DNA of 64,000 nt from Kordiimonas sp. SCSIO 12610 (GTDB lineage Bacteria; Pseudomonadota; Alphaproteobacteria; Sphingomonadales; Kordiimonadaceae): the NCBI RefSeq assembly GCF_024398015.1, contig NZ_CP073747.1, positions 124,001 to 188,000 of the forward strand, read 5' to 3'. Under the pieces are notes generated by a model. That model did no database searches. It saw only the letters and a list, made by a program, of their open reading frames with translations, and was not told where the DNA came from. The translations under genes and the position numbers were made by a program. This document shows positions 47,214 to 56,861 of the stretch, piece by piece (positions within the stretch are counted from its first letter, which is position 1; each line of letters begins with the position of its first letter).

Positions 47214-48245
47214 ATGACAAAAATCCTGCTTGAGACTCTCAAAGGAAACCCTTCGGATCGTGTCCCTTTCTGGTTTATGCGACAAGCAGGGCGTTATTTA
47301 CCTGAATACAGGGAAATCCGTCAGAATGCGCCTTCTTTTATGGATTTTTGTTACAATCCTGATCAGGCGACTGAGGTAACACTTCAACCAATTCGTCGGT
47401 ACGGTATGGATGGTGCTATTCTTTTTGCAGATATTCTCGTTGTTCCTGATGGTCTTGGACAGAAGGTTTGGTTTGAAGCTGGTCATGGTCCTAAATTAAC
47501 ACCTGTAAACACTGAAGAAACCTATGCTGAATTAAGCCTTAATGGATTTCATGATAAAGTCGGTAATGTTTACGAGACTGTTTCAAGGCTTTCAAAAGAA
47601 CTTCCTGAGGAAGTAACGCTTATCGGGTTTGCTGGTGCACCCTGGACTGTTGCAACCTATGTGATTGAGGGTGCTGGTAGTAAAGACCATGCAGCTGTAA
47701 GGCAAATGGGGTATGGAAACCCTGAATTGTTTGGGAAAATTCTCGACCTTCTAGTGGATGCAACATCAGAGTATCTCTGTGCTCAAATTGATGCAGGCGC
47801 TAATGTCGTACAGATTTTTGATAGCTGGTCTGCGGCGATCCCTGAACCTTATTTCCATAAATGGATTATTGAACCAACACGCGAGATTGTTGCGCGAGTT
47901 CGTGCGAAGCATAATGAAACACCAATCATTGGATTTCCAAGGCTTTCAGGCGCAATGTTAGAAACATATGTTTTAGAGACAAAAGTTGATGGGGTTTCTC
48001 TGGATACAGGGGTTCCGCTTGATTGGGCGCGCGACAGTGTTCAACGCCATGTGTGTGTACAAGGAAATATGGATCCGCACCTTGTTGTCTCAGGCGGTGA
48101 TGCAATGGTGAATGAGGCAACCCGTATTCTGGACACTTTAAAAGGCGGCAGTCATATATTTAATTTGGGTCATGGTTTTGTTCCGCAAACACCACCGGAA
48201 AATGTTGCATTACTTTCTGAAACAATTAAAAATTTCAGACGTTAG
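47214..48245 (+). CDS. hemE: Uroporphyrinogen decarboxylase
   Basis: A 343-residue enzyme that removes four carboxyl groups from uroporphyrinogen III. The N-terminal PFWFMRQAGRYLPEYR (catalytic Arg pair) and GAILFADILVVPDGLG (catalytic Asp) are present, as is GFAGAPWTVATY. First plus-strand gene to the right of the origin. In Caulobacter the hemE promoter lies inside the origin and its transcription interacts with initiation; the arrangement here is the same. Confidence 0.98.
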   Translation: MTKILLETLKGNPSDRVPFWFMRQAGRYLPEYREIRQNAPSFMDFCYNPDQATEVTLQPIRRYGMDGAILFADILVVPDGLGQKVWFEAGHGPKLTPVNTEETYAELSLNGFHDKVGNVYETVSRLSKELPEEVTLIGFAGAPWTVATYVIEGAGSKDHAAVRQMGYGNPELFGKILDLLVDATSEYLCAQIDAGANVVQIFDSWSAAIPEPYFHKWIIEPTREIVARVRAKHNETPIIGFPRLSGAMLETYVLETKVDGVSLDTGVPLDWARDSVQRHVCVQGNMDPHLVVSGGDAMVNEATRILDTLKGGSHIFNLGHGFVPQTPPENVALLSETIKNFRR

Positions 48246-48284
48246 ATAGTTCTGGCCATTGGTATATAATTTCAGGAAATAGAG

Positions 48285-48728
48285 ATGGAAGATTTCTTAA
48301 ATAGTGCGTATCTGTGGGTGAAATCTTTTCATATTATTTTTGTTATATTCTGGATGGCTGGTCTTTTTATGATGCCGCGGTTTTTCGCGTATCATATGCA
48401 ATATGATGCGGGCAGCGAAGAAGACCAAAAGTGGCAGGAACGCGAAATTCGATTACTGCGGATTATTATGAATCCAGCCATGATTATCGCCTGGGTATTT
48501 GGAATAACGCTTATCACAATTATTGGTCTTAAAAGCGGTGGGTGGCTTCATGTGAAATTGCTGTTGGTTGTTTTATTATCGGGGTTTCATATGATGCTTG
48601 CGAAAACGCGCAGGCGTTTAGCAGCGGGTGAGCGCCCTCACAGTGAAAAATATTTTCGCCTGATTAATGAAATTCCCGCTGTTTTCATTATAGCAATTGT
48701 TATTTTAGCGGTTGCAAAGCCATTTTAA
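48285..48728 (+). CDS. hemJ: HemJ, protoporphyrinogen IX oxidase
   Basis: A 147-residue protein with four membrane helices (CopD/UPF0093 family). The conserved His in WVKSFHIIFVIFWMAGLFMMPRFF and Lys in GGWLHVKLLLV, which bind heme b and are essential in Rhodobacter and Acinetobacter HemJ, are present. It oxidises protoporphyrinogen IX, late in heme synthesis. It follows hemE by 39 bases, so both are probably on one transcript. Confidence 0.94.
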   Translation: MEDFLNSAYLWVKSFHIIFVIFWMAGLFMMPRFFAYHMQYDAGSEEDQKWQEREIRLLRIIMNPAMIIAWVFGITLITIIGLKSGGWLHVKLLLVVLLSGFHMMLAKTRRRLAAGERPHSEKYFRLINEIPAVFIIAIVILAVAKPF

Positions 48729-48907
48729 TTTTGATAAACGGCCAAAAATATTGACAGACACACGCTTTTCCATACAATGAAAGCACTCAAATAGCTTTGT
48801 ATCTCTTCATAGAATTTCTTCGTTAACGTACAGTTCCTTCCAAAATCTAAGATATCCATGTTCGTTACGAACCATCTGGAATTACCATATAAAAATTGGC
48901 AAAACCC

Positions 48908-50164
48908 ATGCATTTACAAGACTTAAAGAAAAAAAGCCCAGCAGATCTTTTAACACTTGCTGAGGAAGTTGGCGTTGAAAATGCCAACAGCATGCGCAAA
49001 CAGGATATGATGTTTGCAATTCTAAAACACCTCGCTGATGATGATATTGAAATTATGGGCGGCGGTGTTATCGAGATTTTATCTGATGGTTTCGGTTTCC
49101 TTAGAAGCCCTGAGGCAAATTACCTTCCGGGTCCTGATGATATTTATGTTAGCCCAAGCCAGATCAGACGCTTTGGGCTTAGAACTGGGGATACGGTTGA
49201 AGGTCAAATTCGTGCGCCAAAAGATGGCGAGCGCTATTTTGCGCTTCTGAAGGTTTCAAAGCTGAACTTTGAAGAGCCAGAAAAAACCCGTCATAAAGTG
49301 CACTTTGATAACCTAACTCCGCTTTACCCTGATGAACGCCTTAAACTTGATCCAGATGATCCAACTGTAAAAGACAAATCGCCACGTGTGATTGATCTTG
49401 TTGCCCCAATCGGTAAAGGCCAGCGTGCGTTGATTGTGGCACCGCCGCGTACTGGTAAAACGGTTCTTCTCCAAAATATTGCCCAGAGCATTACCCGTAA
49501 CCACCCTGAATGCTATGTTATTGTTCTTCTTATCGACGAACGCCCTGAGGAAGTTACAGACATGCAGCGCAGTGTGAACGGCGAAGTAGTATCCTCAACA
49601 TTCGATGAACCGGCATCACGTCACGTGCAAGTGTCAGAAATGGTCATAGAGAAGGCAAAGCGCCTTGTTGAGCACGGAAAGGACGTCGTAATCCTTCTTG
49701 ATAGTATCACGCGCCTTGCACGGGCTTACAACACGGTTGTACCATCATCTGGTAAGGTTCTTACAGGCGGTGTGGACGCAAATGCGCTTCAGCGTCCTAA
49801 ACGGTTCTTTGGTGCTGCCCGTAATATCGAGGAAGGTGGATCACTTTCAATTATCGCGACTGCGCTTATTGAAACCGGTAGCCGTATGGATGAAGTGATT
49901 TTTGAGGAATTCAAAGGAACGGGTAACAGTGAAATTGTTCTGGACCGTAAGGTTGCAGACAAGCGTGTGTTCCCGGCGATTGATATTCTTAAATCAGGTA
50001 CTCGGAAAGAAGAATTGCTTGTGGATCAAGGAACACTTGCAAAAATGTGGGTTCTTCGCCGTATTCTTACCCCTATGGGGACTGTGGATGCGATGGAATT
50101 CTTATTGTCCAAGCTTAAAGACGCACCAAATAATGATGATTTCTTCGCTCAGATGAATAACTAA
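48908..50164 (+). CDS. rho: Transcription termination factor Rho
   Basis: A 418-residue Rho: N-terminal helix bundle [15 protein letters not shown], an RNA-binding cold-shock-like fold with [23 protein letters not shown], then the RecA-type motor with P-loop PPRTGKT and [15 protein letters not shown] 48908 is chosen over a TTG four codons earlier since [10 protein letters not shown] is the usual start. The 179-base leader may serve autogenous control, as in E. coli, but no structure was resolved. A terminator follows. Confidence 0.98.
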   Translation: MHLQDLKKKSPADLLTLAEEVGVENANSMRKQDMMFAILKHLADDDIEIMGGGVIEILSDGFGFLRSPEANYLPGPDDIYVSPSQIRRFGLRTGDTVEGQIRAPKDGERYFALLKVSKLNFEEPEKTRHKVHFDNLTPLYPDERLKLDPDDPTVKDKSPRVIDLVAPIGKGQRALIVAPPRTGKTVLLQNIAQSITRNHPECYVIVLLIDERPEEVTDMQRSVNGEVVSSTFDEPASRHVQVSEMVIEKAKRLVEHGKDVVILLDSITRLARAYNTVVPSSGKVLTGGVDANALQRPKRFFGAARNIEEGGSLSIIATALIETGSRMDEVIFEEFKGTGNSEIVLDRKVADKRVFPAIDILKSGTRKEELLVDQGTLAKMWVLRRILTPMGTVDAMEFLLSKLKDAPNNDDFFAQMNN

Positions 50165-50184
50165 ATCAATAAAGAATTATTTAA

Positions 50185-50218
50185 AAAAGGCCTGCAATTT
50201 ATTGTAGGCCTTTTGTTT
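50185..50218 (+). terminator. Rho-independent terminator after rho
   Basis: A 13-bp stem (AAAAGGCCTGCAA with TTGTAGGCCTTTT, one G-T wobble) with a TTTA loop, ending in TTTTGTTT. Placed 20 bases after the rho stop. The A-rich left arm could also work for ogt in reverse. Confidence 0.9.
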
Positions 50219-50274
50219 ATGTGGTTCAGACAAAACACTATGGTTTTACCTTCAAGGATCTATATCGTTTGAAA

Positions 50275-50769
50275 TTAATCAAGAAGGCTTAGTTGTTCTT
50301 GTTGGATATCAGCAGTATATTCCATAGCGCCCTCGAGGATTAATAATGCTCTTTTGGTGTGAACACCGCCCTCGCCCGAGAACCCACCCATTTTATTTCC
50401 GGACGCTAAAACCCTGTGGCATGGAACAATAATAGGGATTGGATTTGTTCCACAGGCTGTTCCAACTGGCTGCGCAGCAGAACCAATTTTTTTAGCAATT
50501 TCACCGTATGTCAGGGTTTCTCCAAAGGGAATATCAAGCATGGCATGCCAAACCTTTTTCTGATGATCACTTCCATCCAGATCAAGTGGGAGGTCAAAGT
50601 TTTGCAATAGGTCGCCATCGAAATATGCATCTAACTGTTTCTTGGCTTCACGTAGAAATGGTGTAGGTTCTTGAAACGGTGACCACCCCCAATCGAGTGA
50701 GACAATTTTCTCATCAAATTCGGTTATGGTAATATCCATAATTGGTGTATGAAGCGACAGTTGCGGCAT
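50275..50769 (-). CDS. ogt: Methylated-DNA–protein-cysteine methyltransferase
   Basis: A 164-residue suicide enzyme that repairs O6-methylguanine. The acceptor motif PCHRV lies near residue 117, preceded by IPFGETLTYGEIAKKIG (recognition helix region) and followed by the GGFSGEGG loop. A short N-terminal ribonuclease-like domain is present; no Ada activator domain. It is the only minus-strand gene between the origin and parB. Confidence 0.95.
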   Translation of the reverse strand: MPQLSLHTPIMDITITEFDEKIVSLDWGWSPFQEPTPFLREAKKQLDAYFDGDLLQNFDLPLDLDGSDHQKKVWHAMLDIPFGETLTYGEIAKKIGSAAQPVGTACGTNPIPIIVPCHRVLASGNKMGGFSGEGGVHTKRALLILEGAMEYTADIQQEQLSLLD

Positions 50770-50874
50770 GACTAAGACCTTTTGCTGCGAAACGTTTTCT
50801 TGCCTATAGTCCTATTGTTAGATTGATGGTTCAGCAAGAAATTTTATGGTTGGTTACAAGATAGTGTTTGATCA

Positions 50875-52236
50875 ATGACAAGTCAGGAAACAATTTTTGC
50901 GCTCGCGAGCGGTGCTGGTACTGCGGGCGTCGCTGTTGTCAGGATTAGTGGCCCTAAGTCCTTATCAGTATTGGAAAATATTACAAAAAAACCTTTACCA
51001 AAGCCAAGGTATGCAAGCCTTCGTGAATTAACGGATCAAAATGGAAATCGCCTTGATCAGGCATTGATCCTGATATTCCCTACCCCAAACAGCTTCACAG
51101 GCGAAGATGTTGTTGAACTTCATTTACATGGTGGCAGATCGGTGATCGAGGGTGTTCTGACAACGCTTGGTTCGTTTGAAGGTTTGCGTATGGCCGAGCC
51201 TGGCGAGTTTTCGAGACGTGCCTTTGAAAATGATAAAATGGATCTAACTGCTGTCGAGGGGCTTAATGATCTTATTCATGCACAAACACTAGCGCAGCGC
51301 ACACAGGCACTTGCTCAAATGGATGGCGGCTTGCGTGAAATTTATGAAGGATGGCGCAGTCAATTGCTTGGCTATCTTGGTCATTTGGAAGCGGATATAG
51401 ATTTTCCTGACGAAGATTTGCCAGAAGGTGTTGCTGGTGCTGTAAAGCCCAATATATTGAAGTTTAAAAACGAAATTATACAGTATTTGGATGATAATAG
51501 GCGGGGGCAAGTAATTCGCGATGGGTTTAAAGTTGTCATACTCGGTGAGCCAAATGTTGGTAAATCAACGCTTTTAAACACACTAGCAAAATCGGATGTA
51601 GCAATTGTTTCTGATGAAGAAGGAACAACGCGTGACACAATCGAAATTCAGTTGGACTTGGGTGGGTATCCTGTAAGACTGATTGATACGGCTGGTATCA
51701 GAAATACAGATAATGCAGTAGAAAAAGAAGGTATTAGACGAGCCTTTGATAAAGCAAATGATGCGGATTTAAAATTGGTACTTGTTAGGGCTGATCAATG
51801 GCCTAAAATTCCTAAAACACTTATGGGAATTATTGACGAGAAAACACTGATTATCATTACAAAGTCCGACACTGTTGATGATAGTGCAATGTTTCACGTG
51901 GAACAATTGGATCAAAAATTTACAATATTTAGTATTCAATCAATTTCTGTTAGGAATAAATTGGGTATCGATGAGTTATTTAAAAATCTTTCGTCATATA
52001 TAGCTGACCAGATGGATGGTCGTGATTTGCCGTCTTTAACCCGACTTCGTCACCGATCAGCGCTAGAAACCTGTATTGAACATTTAGAAAGATTTGAAGA
52101 TAACGCAGGTTTTGACGCAGTGCTTGCTGCGGAAGATATTAGAATGGCTGTCAGGTCCCTTGGAGAGATTACTGGCCGTGTTGATGTTGAAGATATGTTG
52201 GATATTGTATTTTCAGATTTCTGTATTGGAAAATAG
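50875..52236 (+). CDS. mnmE: tRNA modification GTPase MnmE
   Basis: 453 residues: formyl-folate-binding N-terminal domain (with TGEDVVELHLHGG), helical domain, inserted G domain with GEPNVGKST (224–232) and DTAGIR, and the C-terminal CIGK (450–453). With MnmG it makes the (carboxymethyl)aminomethyl group on wobble uridine 34. One imperfect parS site (51890–51905) lies within the gene, encoding MFHVEQ. It starts 105 bases after the divergent ogt. Confidence 0.98.
   Translation: MTSQETIFALASGAGTAGVAVVRISGPKSLSVLENITKKPLPKPRYASLRELTDQNGNRLDQALILIFPTPNSFTGEDVVELHLHGGRSVIEGVLTTLGSFEGLRMAEPGEFSRRAFENDKMDLTAVEGLNDLIHAQTLAQRTQALAQMDGGLREIYEGWRSQLLGYLGHLEADIDFPDEDLPEGVAGAVKPNILKFKNEIIQYLDDNRRGQVIRDGFKVVILGEPNVGKSTLLNTLAKSDVAIVSDEEGTTRDTIEIQLDLGGYPVRLIDTAGIRNTDNAVEKEGIRRAFDKANDADLKLVLVRADQWPKIPKTLMGIIDEKTLIIITKSDTVDDSAMFHVEQLDQKFTIFSIQSISVRNKLGIDELFKNLSSYIADQMDGRDLPSLTRLRHRSALETCIEHLERFEDNAGFDAVLAAEDIRMAVRSLGEITGRVDVEDMLDIVFSDFCIGK
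51890..51905. promoter_or_regulatory. parS site 1 (one mismatch)
   Basis: TGTTTCACGTGGAACA differs from the ParB-binding consensus TGTTTCACGTGAAACA at one base. It lies inside mnmE, in frame over Met-Phe-His-Val-Glu-Gln, so its sequence is also constrained by coding. Confidence 0.75.
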
Positions 52237-52237
52237 A

Positions 52238-52253
52238 TGTTTCACGTGAAACA
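52238..52253. promoter_or_regulatory. parS site 2 (perfect)
   Basis: TGTTTCACGTGAAACA, starting two bases after the mnmE stop codon. The symmetry extends by two bases each side, giving a perfect 20-base palindrome. It is the only one of the four that is intergenic. Confidence 0.93.
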
Positions 52254-52455
52254 TCCATGAAGCTTGGTGTGACTCTTTTGAGATGGTTTGTTGCTGACAA
52301 ACTGAAACCAATCATTACCTTGGTTTCAGGGTTATGTTGCTTTGACTCTGTCTGTGATTGACGGTATATCAGGCAACTCTTTTTCCAACGTAATAGTGAC
52401 ACTGTGATTATATAGTAGATCGAATTGAAGCGTTTTGATTTTGTGGAAAGATATC

Positions 52456-54339
52456 ATGGTAAGTAGTTTTGATGTAATTGTAATTGGTGGTGGGCATGCT
52501 GGTTGCGAAGCAGCAGCAGCTTCTGCACGTGTTGGGGCCAAAACACTTCTTGTTACACATAAAGTTGAAACTATTGGTGAAATGTCCTGCAATCCCGCAA
52601 TTGGAGGGTTAGGTAAAGGGCATTTAGTTCGTGAAATAGACGCTTTAGACGGTGTGATGGCAAAGGTTGCTGATGCATCTGGTATACAGTTTAGGCTTCT
52701 TAATCGCCGGAAAGGCCTTGCTGTTCAGGGGCCGCGCTGTCAATCGGATCGCAAGTTATACCGTGAAGCAATGCAGTCAATTCTGAACAACTATGATAAT
52801 TTATCGATCATGGGTGCAGCCGTTGAAGATTTGATTGTTTCACGTGAAACATCAAAGCCTGAAATAAAAGGGGTGATAACCGCTGATGGCCAAGAAATCT
52901 ATGCAGACTCTATTATTCTGACTACGGGCACATTTCTACGCGGTATGATCCATATCGGTGAAAAACAAATTCCCGCAGGTCGTATTGATGAAGCCCCTGC
53001 CCTTGGTCTCTCAGATACATTGATGGATCTTGGGTTTGATTTAGGGCGACTAAAAACAGGAACACCTGCACGCCTGGATGGTCGAACAATTGACTGGGAT
53101 AAATGTGAGGAACAACCTGGCGATAACCCACCAGTGCCTTTTTCATTTATGACATATGAGGTTACTGTCCCCCAAATTAGTTGTTATATGACGCGAACAA
53201 CAATAGAAACCCATAAGATTATTGAAGATAATATCGGGCGCTCGCCGATGTATTCTGGTCAAATTGAAAGTAGTGGACCGCGCTACTGCCCTTCTATCGA
53301 AGATAAGATCGTACGGTTTGCTGACAAGGAGAGCCATCAAATCTTCCTGGAGCCAGAAGGATTGGATGATCATACCGTGTATCCAAACGGTATCTCTACA
53401 AGTTTACCCGAAGACGTTCAGGAAAGAATGATAGCGTCTATCCCGGGCCTTGAGAATGCAAAAATCATACGTCATGGTTATGCTATTGAATATGATTTTG
53501 TTGACCCACGGGAACTTCATGTCACGCTTGAAACCAGGAAAGCATCTGGTCTTTACCTTGCTGGTCAAATTAATGGAACAACAGGATATGAGGAAGCAGC
53601 TGCACAAGGTTTGATCGCCGGGGCGAATGCTGCACTAAAGGCAACTAAACAGCTTGATCAAAAAGGTGCATTCATTCTTGACCGAGCCGACGCTTATATC
53701 GGGGTTATGATAGATGATTTGGTTACACAAGGGACACGTGAACCATATCGTATGTTTACAAGCCGCGCTGAATACAGGCTTTCCCTTCGTGCGGATAATG
53801 CTGATCAACGTTTGACACCAAAGGGAATTGAATTTGGCCTTGTCAAGGGTGAGCGTAAAAACATATTTACCAAGAAATTCAGTGATTTGGAGGCTGGTCG
53901 AACTTTGCTTCGGTCGCTTGAAATTACCCCTAATGAATTGAAAAAACTTGGTTATAAAATCAAACAGGATGGTATTCGACGAAGTGCCGAGACCCTTTTG
54001 GGATTTAATGAGTTTACCTTTGATGATCTGCTGAAAATATGGCCAGAAGAGATCAATACGATTTCAAAAGACAGTATTGAGCAACTAGAAATTGATGCTT
54101 CTTATAAAAGTTATCTCGATCGCCAACAGGAAGATGTGAATGCTTTTCGTAAAGATGAAGCACTAACCATACCAGATACATTGGATTTTGACGAAGTTAT
54201 TGGGCTATCAAATGAAATGCGTGAAAAATTCAAGACTGCAAGGCCAGCAACGCTTGGTGCAGCTGCAAGGATTGCAGGTGTTACACCAGCCGCATTATCG
54301 CTGTTACTTAGATATGTTAAACGCCGCAAAGCTGCTTGA
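52456..54339 (+). CDS. mnmG: tRNA modification enzyme MnmG
   Basis: A 627-residue FAD enzyme, partner of MnmE in U34 modification. FAD site [14 protein letters not shown] (residues 8–21), [24 protein letters not shown] and the second nucleotide loop are all present. ATG 52456 follows GGAAAG; a TTG seven codons earlier is less likely. A perfect parS lies at 52836–52851 and encodes VSRET within the protein. The 219-base gap from mnmE holds parS site 2. Confidence 0.98.
   Translation: MVSSFDVIVIGGGHAGCEAAAASARVGAKTLLVTHKVETIGEMSCNPAIGGLGKGHLVREIDALDGVMAKVADASGIQFRLLNRRKGLAVQGPRCQSDRKLYREAMQSILNNYDNLSIMGAAVEDLIVSRETSKPEIKGVITADGQEIYADSIILTTGTFLRGMIHIGEKQIPAGRIDEAPALGLSDTLMDLGFDLGRLKTGTPARLDGRTIDWDKCEEQPGDNPPVPFSFMTYEVTVPQISCYMTRTTIETHKIIEDNIGRSPMYSGQIESSGPRYCPSIEDKIVRFADKESHQIFLEPEGLDDHTVYPNGISTSLPEDVQERMIASIPGLENAKIIRHGYAIEYDFVDPRELHVTLETRKASGLYLAGQINGTTGYEEAAAQGLIAGANAALKATKQLDQKGAFILDRADAYIGVMIDDLVTQGTREPYRMFTSRAEYRLSLRADNADQRLTPKGIEFGLVKGERKNIFTKKFSDLEAGRTLLRSLEITPNELKKLGYKIKQDGIRRSAETLLGFNEFTFDDLLKIWPEEINTISKDSIEQLEIDASYKSYLDRQQEDVNAFRKDEALTIPDTLDFDEVIGLSNEMREKFKTARPATLGAAARIAGVTPAALSLLLRYVKRRKAA
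52836..52851. promoter_or_regulatory. parS site 3 (perfect, inside mnmG)
   Basis: TGTTTCACGTGAAACA in the coding sequence of mnmG; read in frame it gives Val-Ser-Arg-Glu-Thr. No extended palindrome beyond 16 bases. Confidence 0.92.
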
Positions 54340-54366
54340 TAACACCTAATTCATTGGCTTCCACAT

Positions 54367-54993
54367 ATGACTTTTACAATAACTGACTTTCAATCTACGA
54401 CCAATGTTTCACGTGAAACATTGGACAGATTAATTGGCTATGCAGACCTTCTTGCCAAATGGCAAAAGGCTAAAAACCTCGTATCGAATTCAACCATTGA
54501 TGATATGTGGCTTCGACATTTTTTTGATTCTGCACAGCTTTACATTCAAATGAAAAATTCATTCGATACGATGCCTGAAACGCTTTTGGATATTGGTTCC
54601 GGCGCTGGATTTCCTGGCCTTGTCCTTGGTGCTATGGGAATTGAAAACGTTCATATGGTCGAGTCGAATGGGAAGAAATGTAGTTTCATGAGCCAAGTGG
54701 CCCGGCAAATGGGGATCAATGCGGTCATACATAATGAACGGATAGAAAAAATTGATCCCTTTTCGGTGGATATTATTACCTCCCGAGCGTGTGCAAAAAT
54801 TACGCAACTCCTTGAATGGAGTGAACCTTTTCTTGGAAATTCAGGAATAGAAATGTGGTTACTCAAAGGACAAACTTCGCAAGAAGAATTGACCGAAGCA
54901 GAAACATATTGGACAATGGATAAAGAGTGTTTTGAAAGTAAAACCGAAGTGGGCGCTAATATCATCCGACTTTGGAATATAAAAAGAAAATAG
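54367..54993 (+). CDS. rsmG: 16S rRNA (guanine-N7)-methyltransferase RsmG
   Basis: A 208-residue SAM-dependent methyltransferase acting on G527 of 16S rRNA. SAM motif LLDIGSGAGFPGLVLG near residue 77 and the SRACA segment are present. The N-terminal NVSRET (residues 13–18) is encoded by a parS site. It follows mnmG by 27 bases and precedes parA, the conserved gidA-gidB-parA-parB order. Confidence 0.97.
   Translation: MTFTITDFQSTTNVSRETLDRLIGYADLLAKWQKAKNLVSNSTIDDMWLRHFFDSAQLYIQMKNSFDTMPETLLDIGSGAGFPGLVLGAMGIENVHMVESNGKKCSFMSQVARQMGINAVIHNERIEKIDPFSVDIITSRACAKITQLLEWSEPFLGNSGIEMWLLKGQTSQEELTEAETYWTMDKECFESKTEVGANIIRLWNIKRK
54405..54420. promoter_or_regulatory. parS site 4 (perfect, inside rsmG)
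   Basis: TGTTTCACGTGAAACA, extended by CCAA on the left and TTGG on the right, so that 54401–54424 is a perfect 24-base palindrome, the longest of the four. It encodes Asn-Val-Ser-Arg-Glu-Thr near the start of rsmG, 640 bases before parA. Confidence 0.94.
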
Positions 54994-55059
54994 CACTTTA
55001 AAACAGATCAATTGCTACTGGTTCCTTCGAAACCAGTTAAATGTAAGGAGTTCTTAGGG

Positions 55060-55851
55060 ATGGGGACAGACACACATATCATTGCAATCGCAAACCAGAA
55101 AGGCGGTGTTGGAAAAACAACGACAGCCATAAACCTGGCGACTGCAATGGCAGCAGTAGGCAATAAGGTTTTAATTCTTGATCTTGACCCCCAAGGAAAC
55201 GCAAGCACGGGTTTTGGAATTGATAGAATTGCACGTGAAATAACCTCGTATGATGTAGTGCTTGGTGTATCCCCGATCAAAGATGCGGCAATGGAAACTG
55301 AAATCCCAGGACTTTTCATCATTCCGTCAACGGTTGATCTGTCTGGCGCTGATCTGGAACTAGCAGAATTACCTCAACGTAATTTTCGCCTGGCTCAAGC
55401 CTTTGAAAAATATCTAACTGACGCTGATTATGATTATATTTTAATTGACTGTCCGCCCTCGTTATCACTCCTTACAATCAATGCTTTGGTTGCAGCCAAC
55501 TCGGTTCTTGTCCCTCTGCAATGTGAGTTTTTTGCGTTAGAGGGGTTGAGTTTACTGTTAAAAACAATTGAACAGGTTCGTGTTTCCTTAAACCCTGCCC
55601 TTACGATTAACGGGGTTTTACTGACCATGTTTGATAAACGTAATAATCTCTCGGAACAGGTTGCTGATGATGTGCGGGAATATTTGGGGGATAAGGTTTT
55701 TGAAACTGTAATTCCAAGAAATGTTCGAATGTCTGAGGCACCCAGCCATGGAAAGCCGGCACTTCTATATGATCACCGATGTGTTGGAAGCCAAGCGTAT
55801 ATCAAATTAGCGCGGGAAATTCTTGGCCGTCAGGAAATTTTGGCTGCTTAG
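55060..55851 (+). CDS. parA: Chromosome-partitioning ATPase ParA
   Basis: A 263-residue deviant-Walker ATPase. KGGVGKTT at residues 14–21, LDLDPQGNASTG and the later IDCPPSL (Walker B) identify ParA of the chromosomal type. It forms the nucleoid gradient that pulls ParB–parS complexes. ATG 55060 is preferred over 55012, since AAGGAG stands nine bases before it. Confidence 0.97.
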   Translation: MGTDTHIIAIANQKGGVGKTTTAINLATAMAAVGNKVLILDLDPQGNASTGFGIDRIAREITSYDVVLGVSPIKDAAMETEIPGLFIIPSTVDLSGADLELAELPQRNFRLAQAFEKYLTDADYDYILIDCPPSLSLLTINALVAANSVLVPLQCEFFALEGLSLLLKTIEQVRVSLNPALTINGVLLTMFDKRNNLSEQVADDVREYLGDKVFETVIPRNVRMSEAPSHGKPALLYDHRCVGSQAYIKLAREILGRQEILAA

Positions 55852-55899
55852 TGAACGCAGATATATAAATAATAAGAAGAAAAATAAGATAGGAATCCA

Positions 55900-56802
55900 A
55901 TGGTTAGAAAAGGGTTAGGAAAAGGTCTTTCCGCATTACTCGGTGATGATAGACCTGTAGTTGATGCGTTAGAAGACACCAAGGATGGGTCAGCTACATC
56001 CTCAGGACCAGCAAGTGGAAGGCGGCTTCTCCCTATCGAATTTTTAGAGCGCAACAAAGCCCAACCGCGCCATCACTTTGATGAAGACCATTTGGAAGAA
56101 CTTACTAATTCAATCAAGGAAAAGGGCGTATTGCAACCCATTCTGGTGCGTTCAATAGGCGTAGATAAATATCAGATTGTAGCCGGTGAACGCCGTTGGC
56201 GTGCTGCACAAAAAGCGGGAGTTCATGAAGTTCCTGTTATCGTACGAGACCTCGATGATGGTGAAGTTTTACAAGTAGCAATTATTGAAAATATCCAACG
56301 TCAGGATTTATCCTCTGTCGAAGAAGCAATCGCCTTTAAGCGCCTGATGGATGAATTTGGCCATACACAGGAAGGTGTCGCAGAGGTAGTTGGTAAAAGC
56401 CGTAGCCATGTAGCAAACCTTCTCAGGCTTTTAAGTTTACCCGAAGATGTTCAAAAGCTTGTTGATGAAGGTAAGTTATCAATGGGGCATGCAAGGGCTT
56501 TGATTGGTGCTGAAAACCCGAGCGCAATTGCTCGAAGAATTGTTGCCGAAGGTCTTAGTGTCAGACAGGTGGAAGAAATTATTCGGGGTTTGAAAGGGAA
56601 ACAAAAACGCCAAACTGTACGTAAATCCAATGCATCGAATAAGGATGCGGATACAGTTGCCCTTGAAAAAGATCTTAGTGCTGCAATGGGAATGAAAACA
56701 ACGATTGCCCACGAGGGCGAAGGTGGTTCTGTGACAATTCGATATGAAGATTTGGAGCAACTAGACGAATTATGCAGTAAGCTTGGTGTGTGTGGTTTCT
56801 AG
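55900..56802 (+). CDS. parB: Chromosome-partitioning protein ParB
   Basis: A 300-residue ParB. CTP-binding box GERRWRAAQ and ENIQRQDL (near residue 130), the helix-turn-helix EGVAEVVGKSRSHVANLLRLL that reads parS, and a C-terminal dimerisation domain are visible. The N terminus MVRKGLGKGLSALLGDD is the ParA-stimulating peptide. It lies 48 bases after parA. ParB clamps load at the four parS sites just upstream and slide outward. Confidence 0.97.
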   Translation: MVRKGLGKGLSALLGDDRPVVDALEDTKDGSATSSGPASGRRLLPIEFLERNKAQPRHHFDEDHLEELTNSIKEKGVLQPILVRSIGVDKYQIVAGERRWRAAQKAGVHEVPVIVRDLDDGEVLQVAIIENIQRQDLSSVEEAIAFKRLMDEFGHTQEGVAEVVGKSRSHVANLLRLLSLPEDVQKLVDEGKLSMGHARALIGAENPSAIARRIVAEGLSVRQVEEIIRGLKGKQKRQTVRKSNASNKDADTVALEKDLSAAMGMKTTIAHEGEGGSVTIRYEDLEQLDELCSKLGVCGF

Positions 56803-56861
56803 CATATTCAAATAAAAAGATATTTTACCTGAATATGCCATATGCTTAGATTTAATGTTGA

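Noticed and set aside
46813-47238. GANTC sites (46813, 46882, 47234) at the origin, possible CcrM methylation
   Set aside because: Three sites in about 430 bases is near the random expectation, so no enrichment can be claimed.
55228-55243. GCACGTGAAA inside parA, a parS half-site
   Set aside because: Only the right half matches; the left arm does not. Not counted as parS.
56802-56838. GCATATTCA and TGAATATGC inverted repeat between parB and gshB
   Set aside because: The loop is 19 bases and there is no T tract; too weak to call a terminator, though it may play a part in ending both convergent transcripts.
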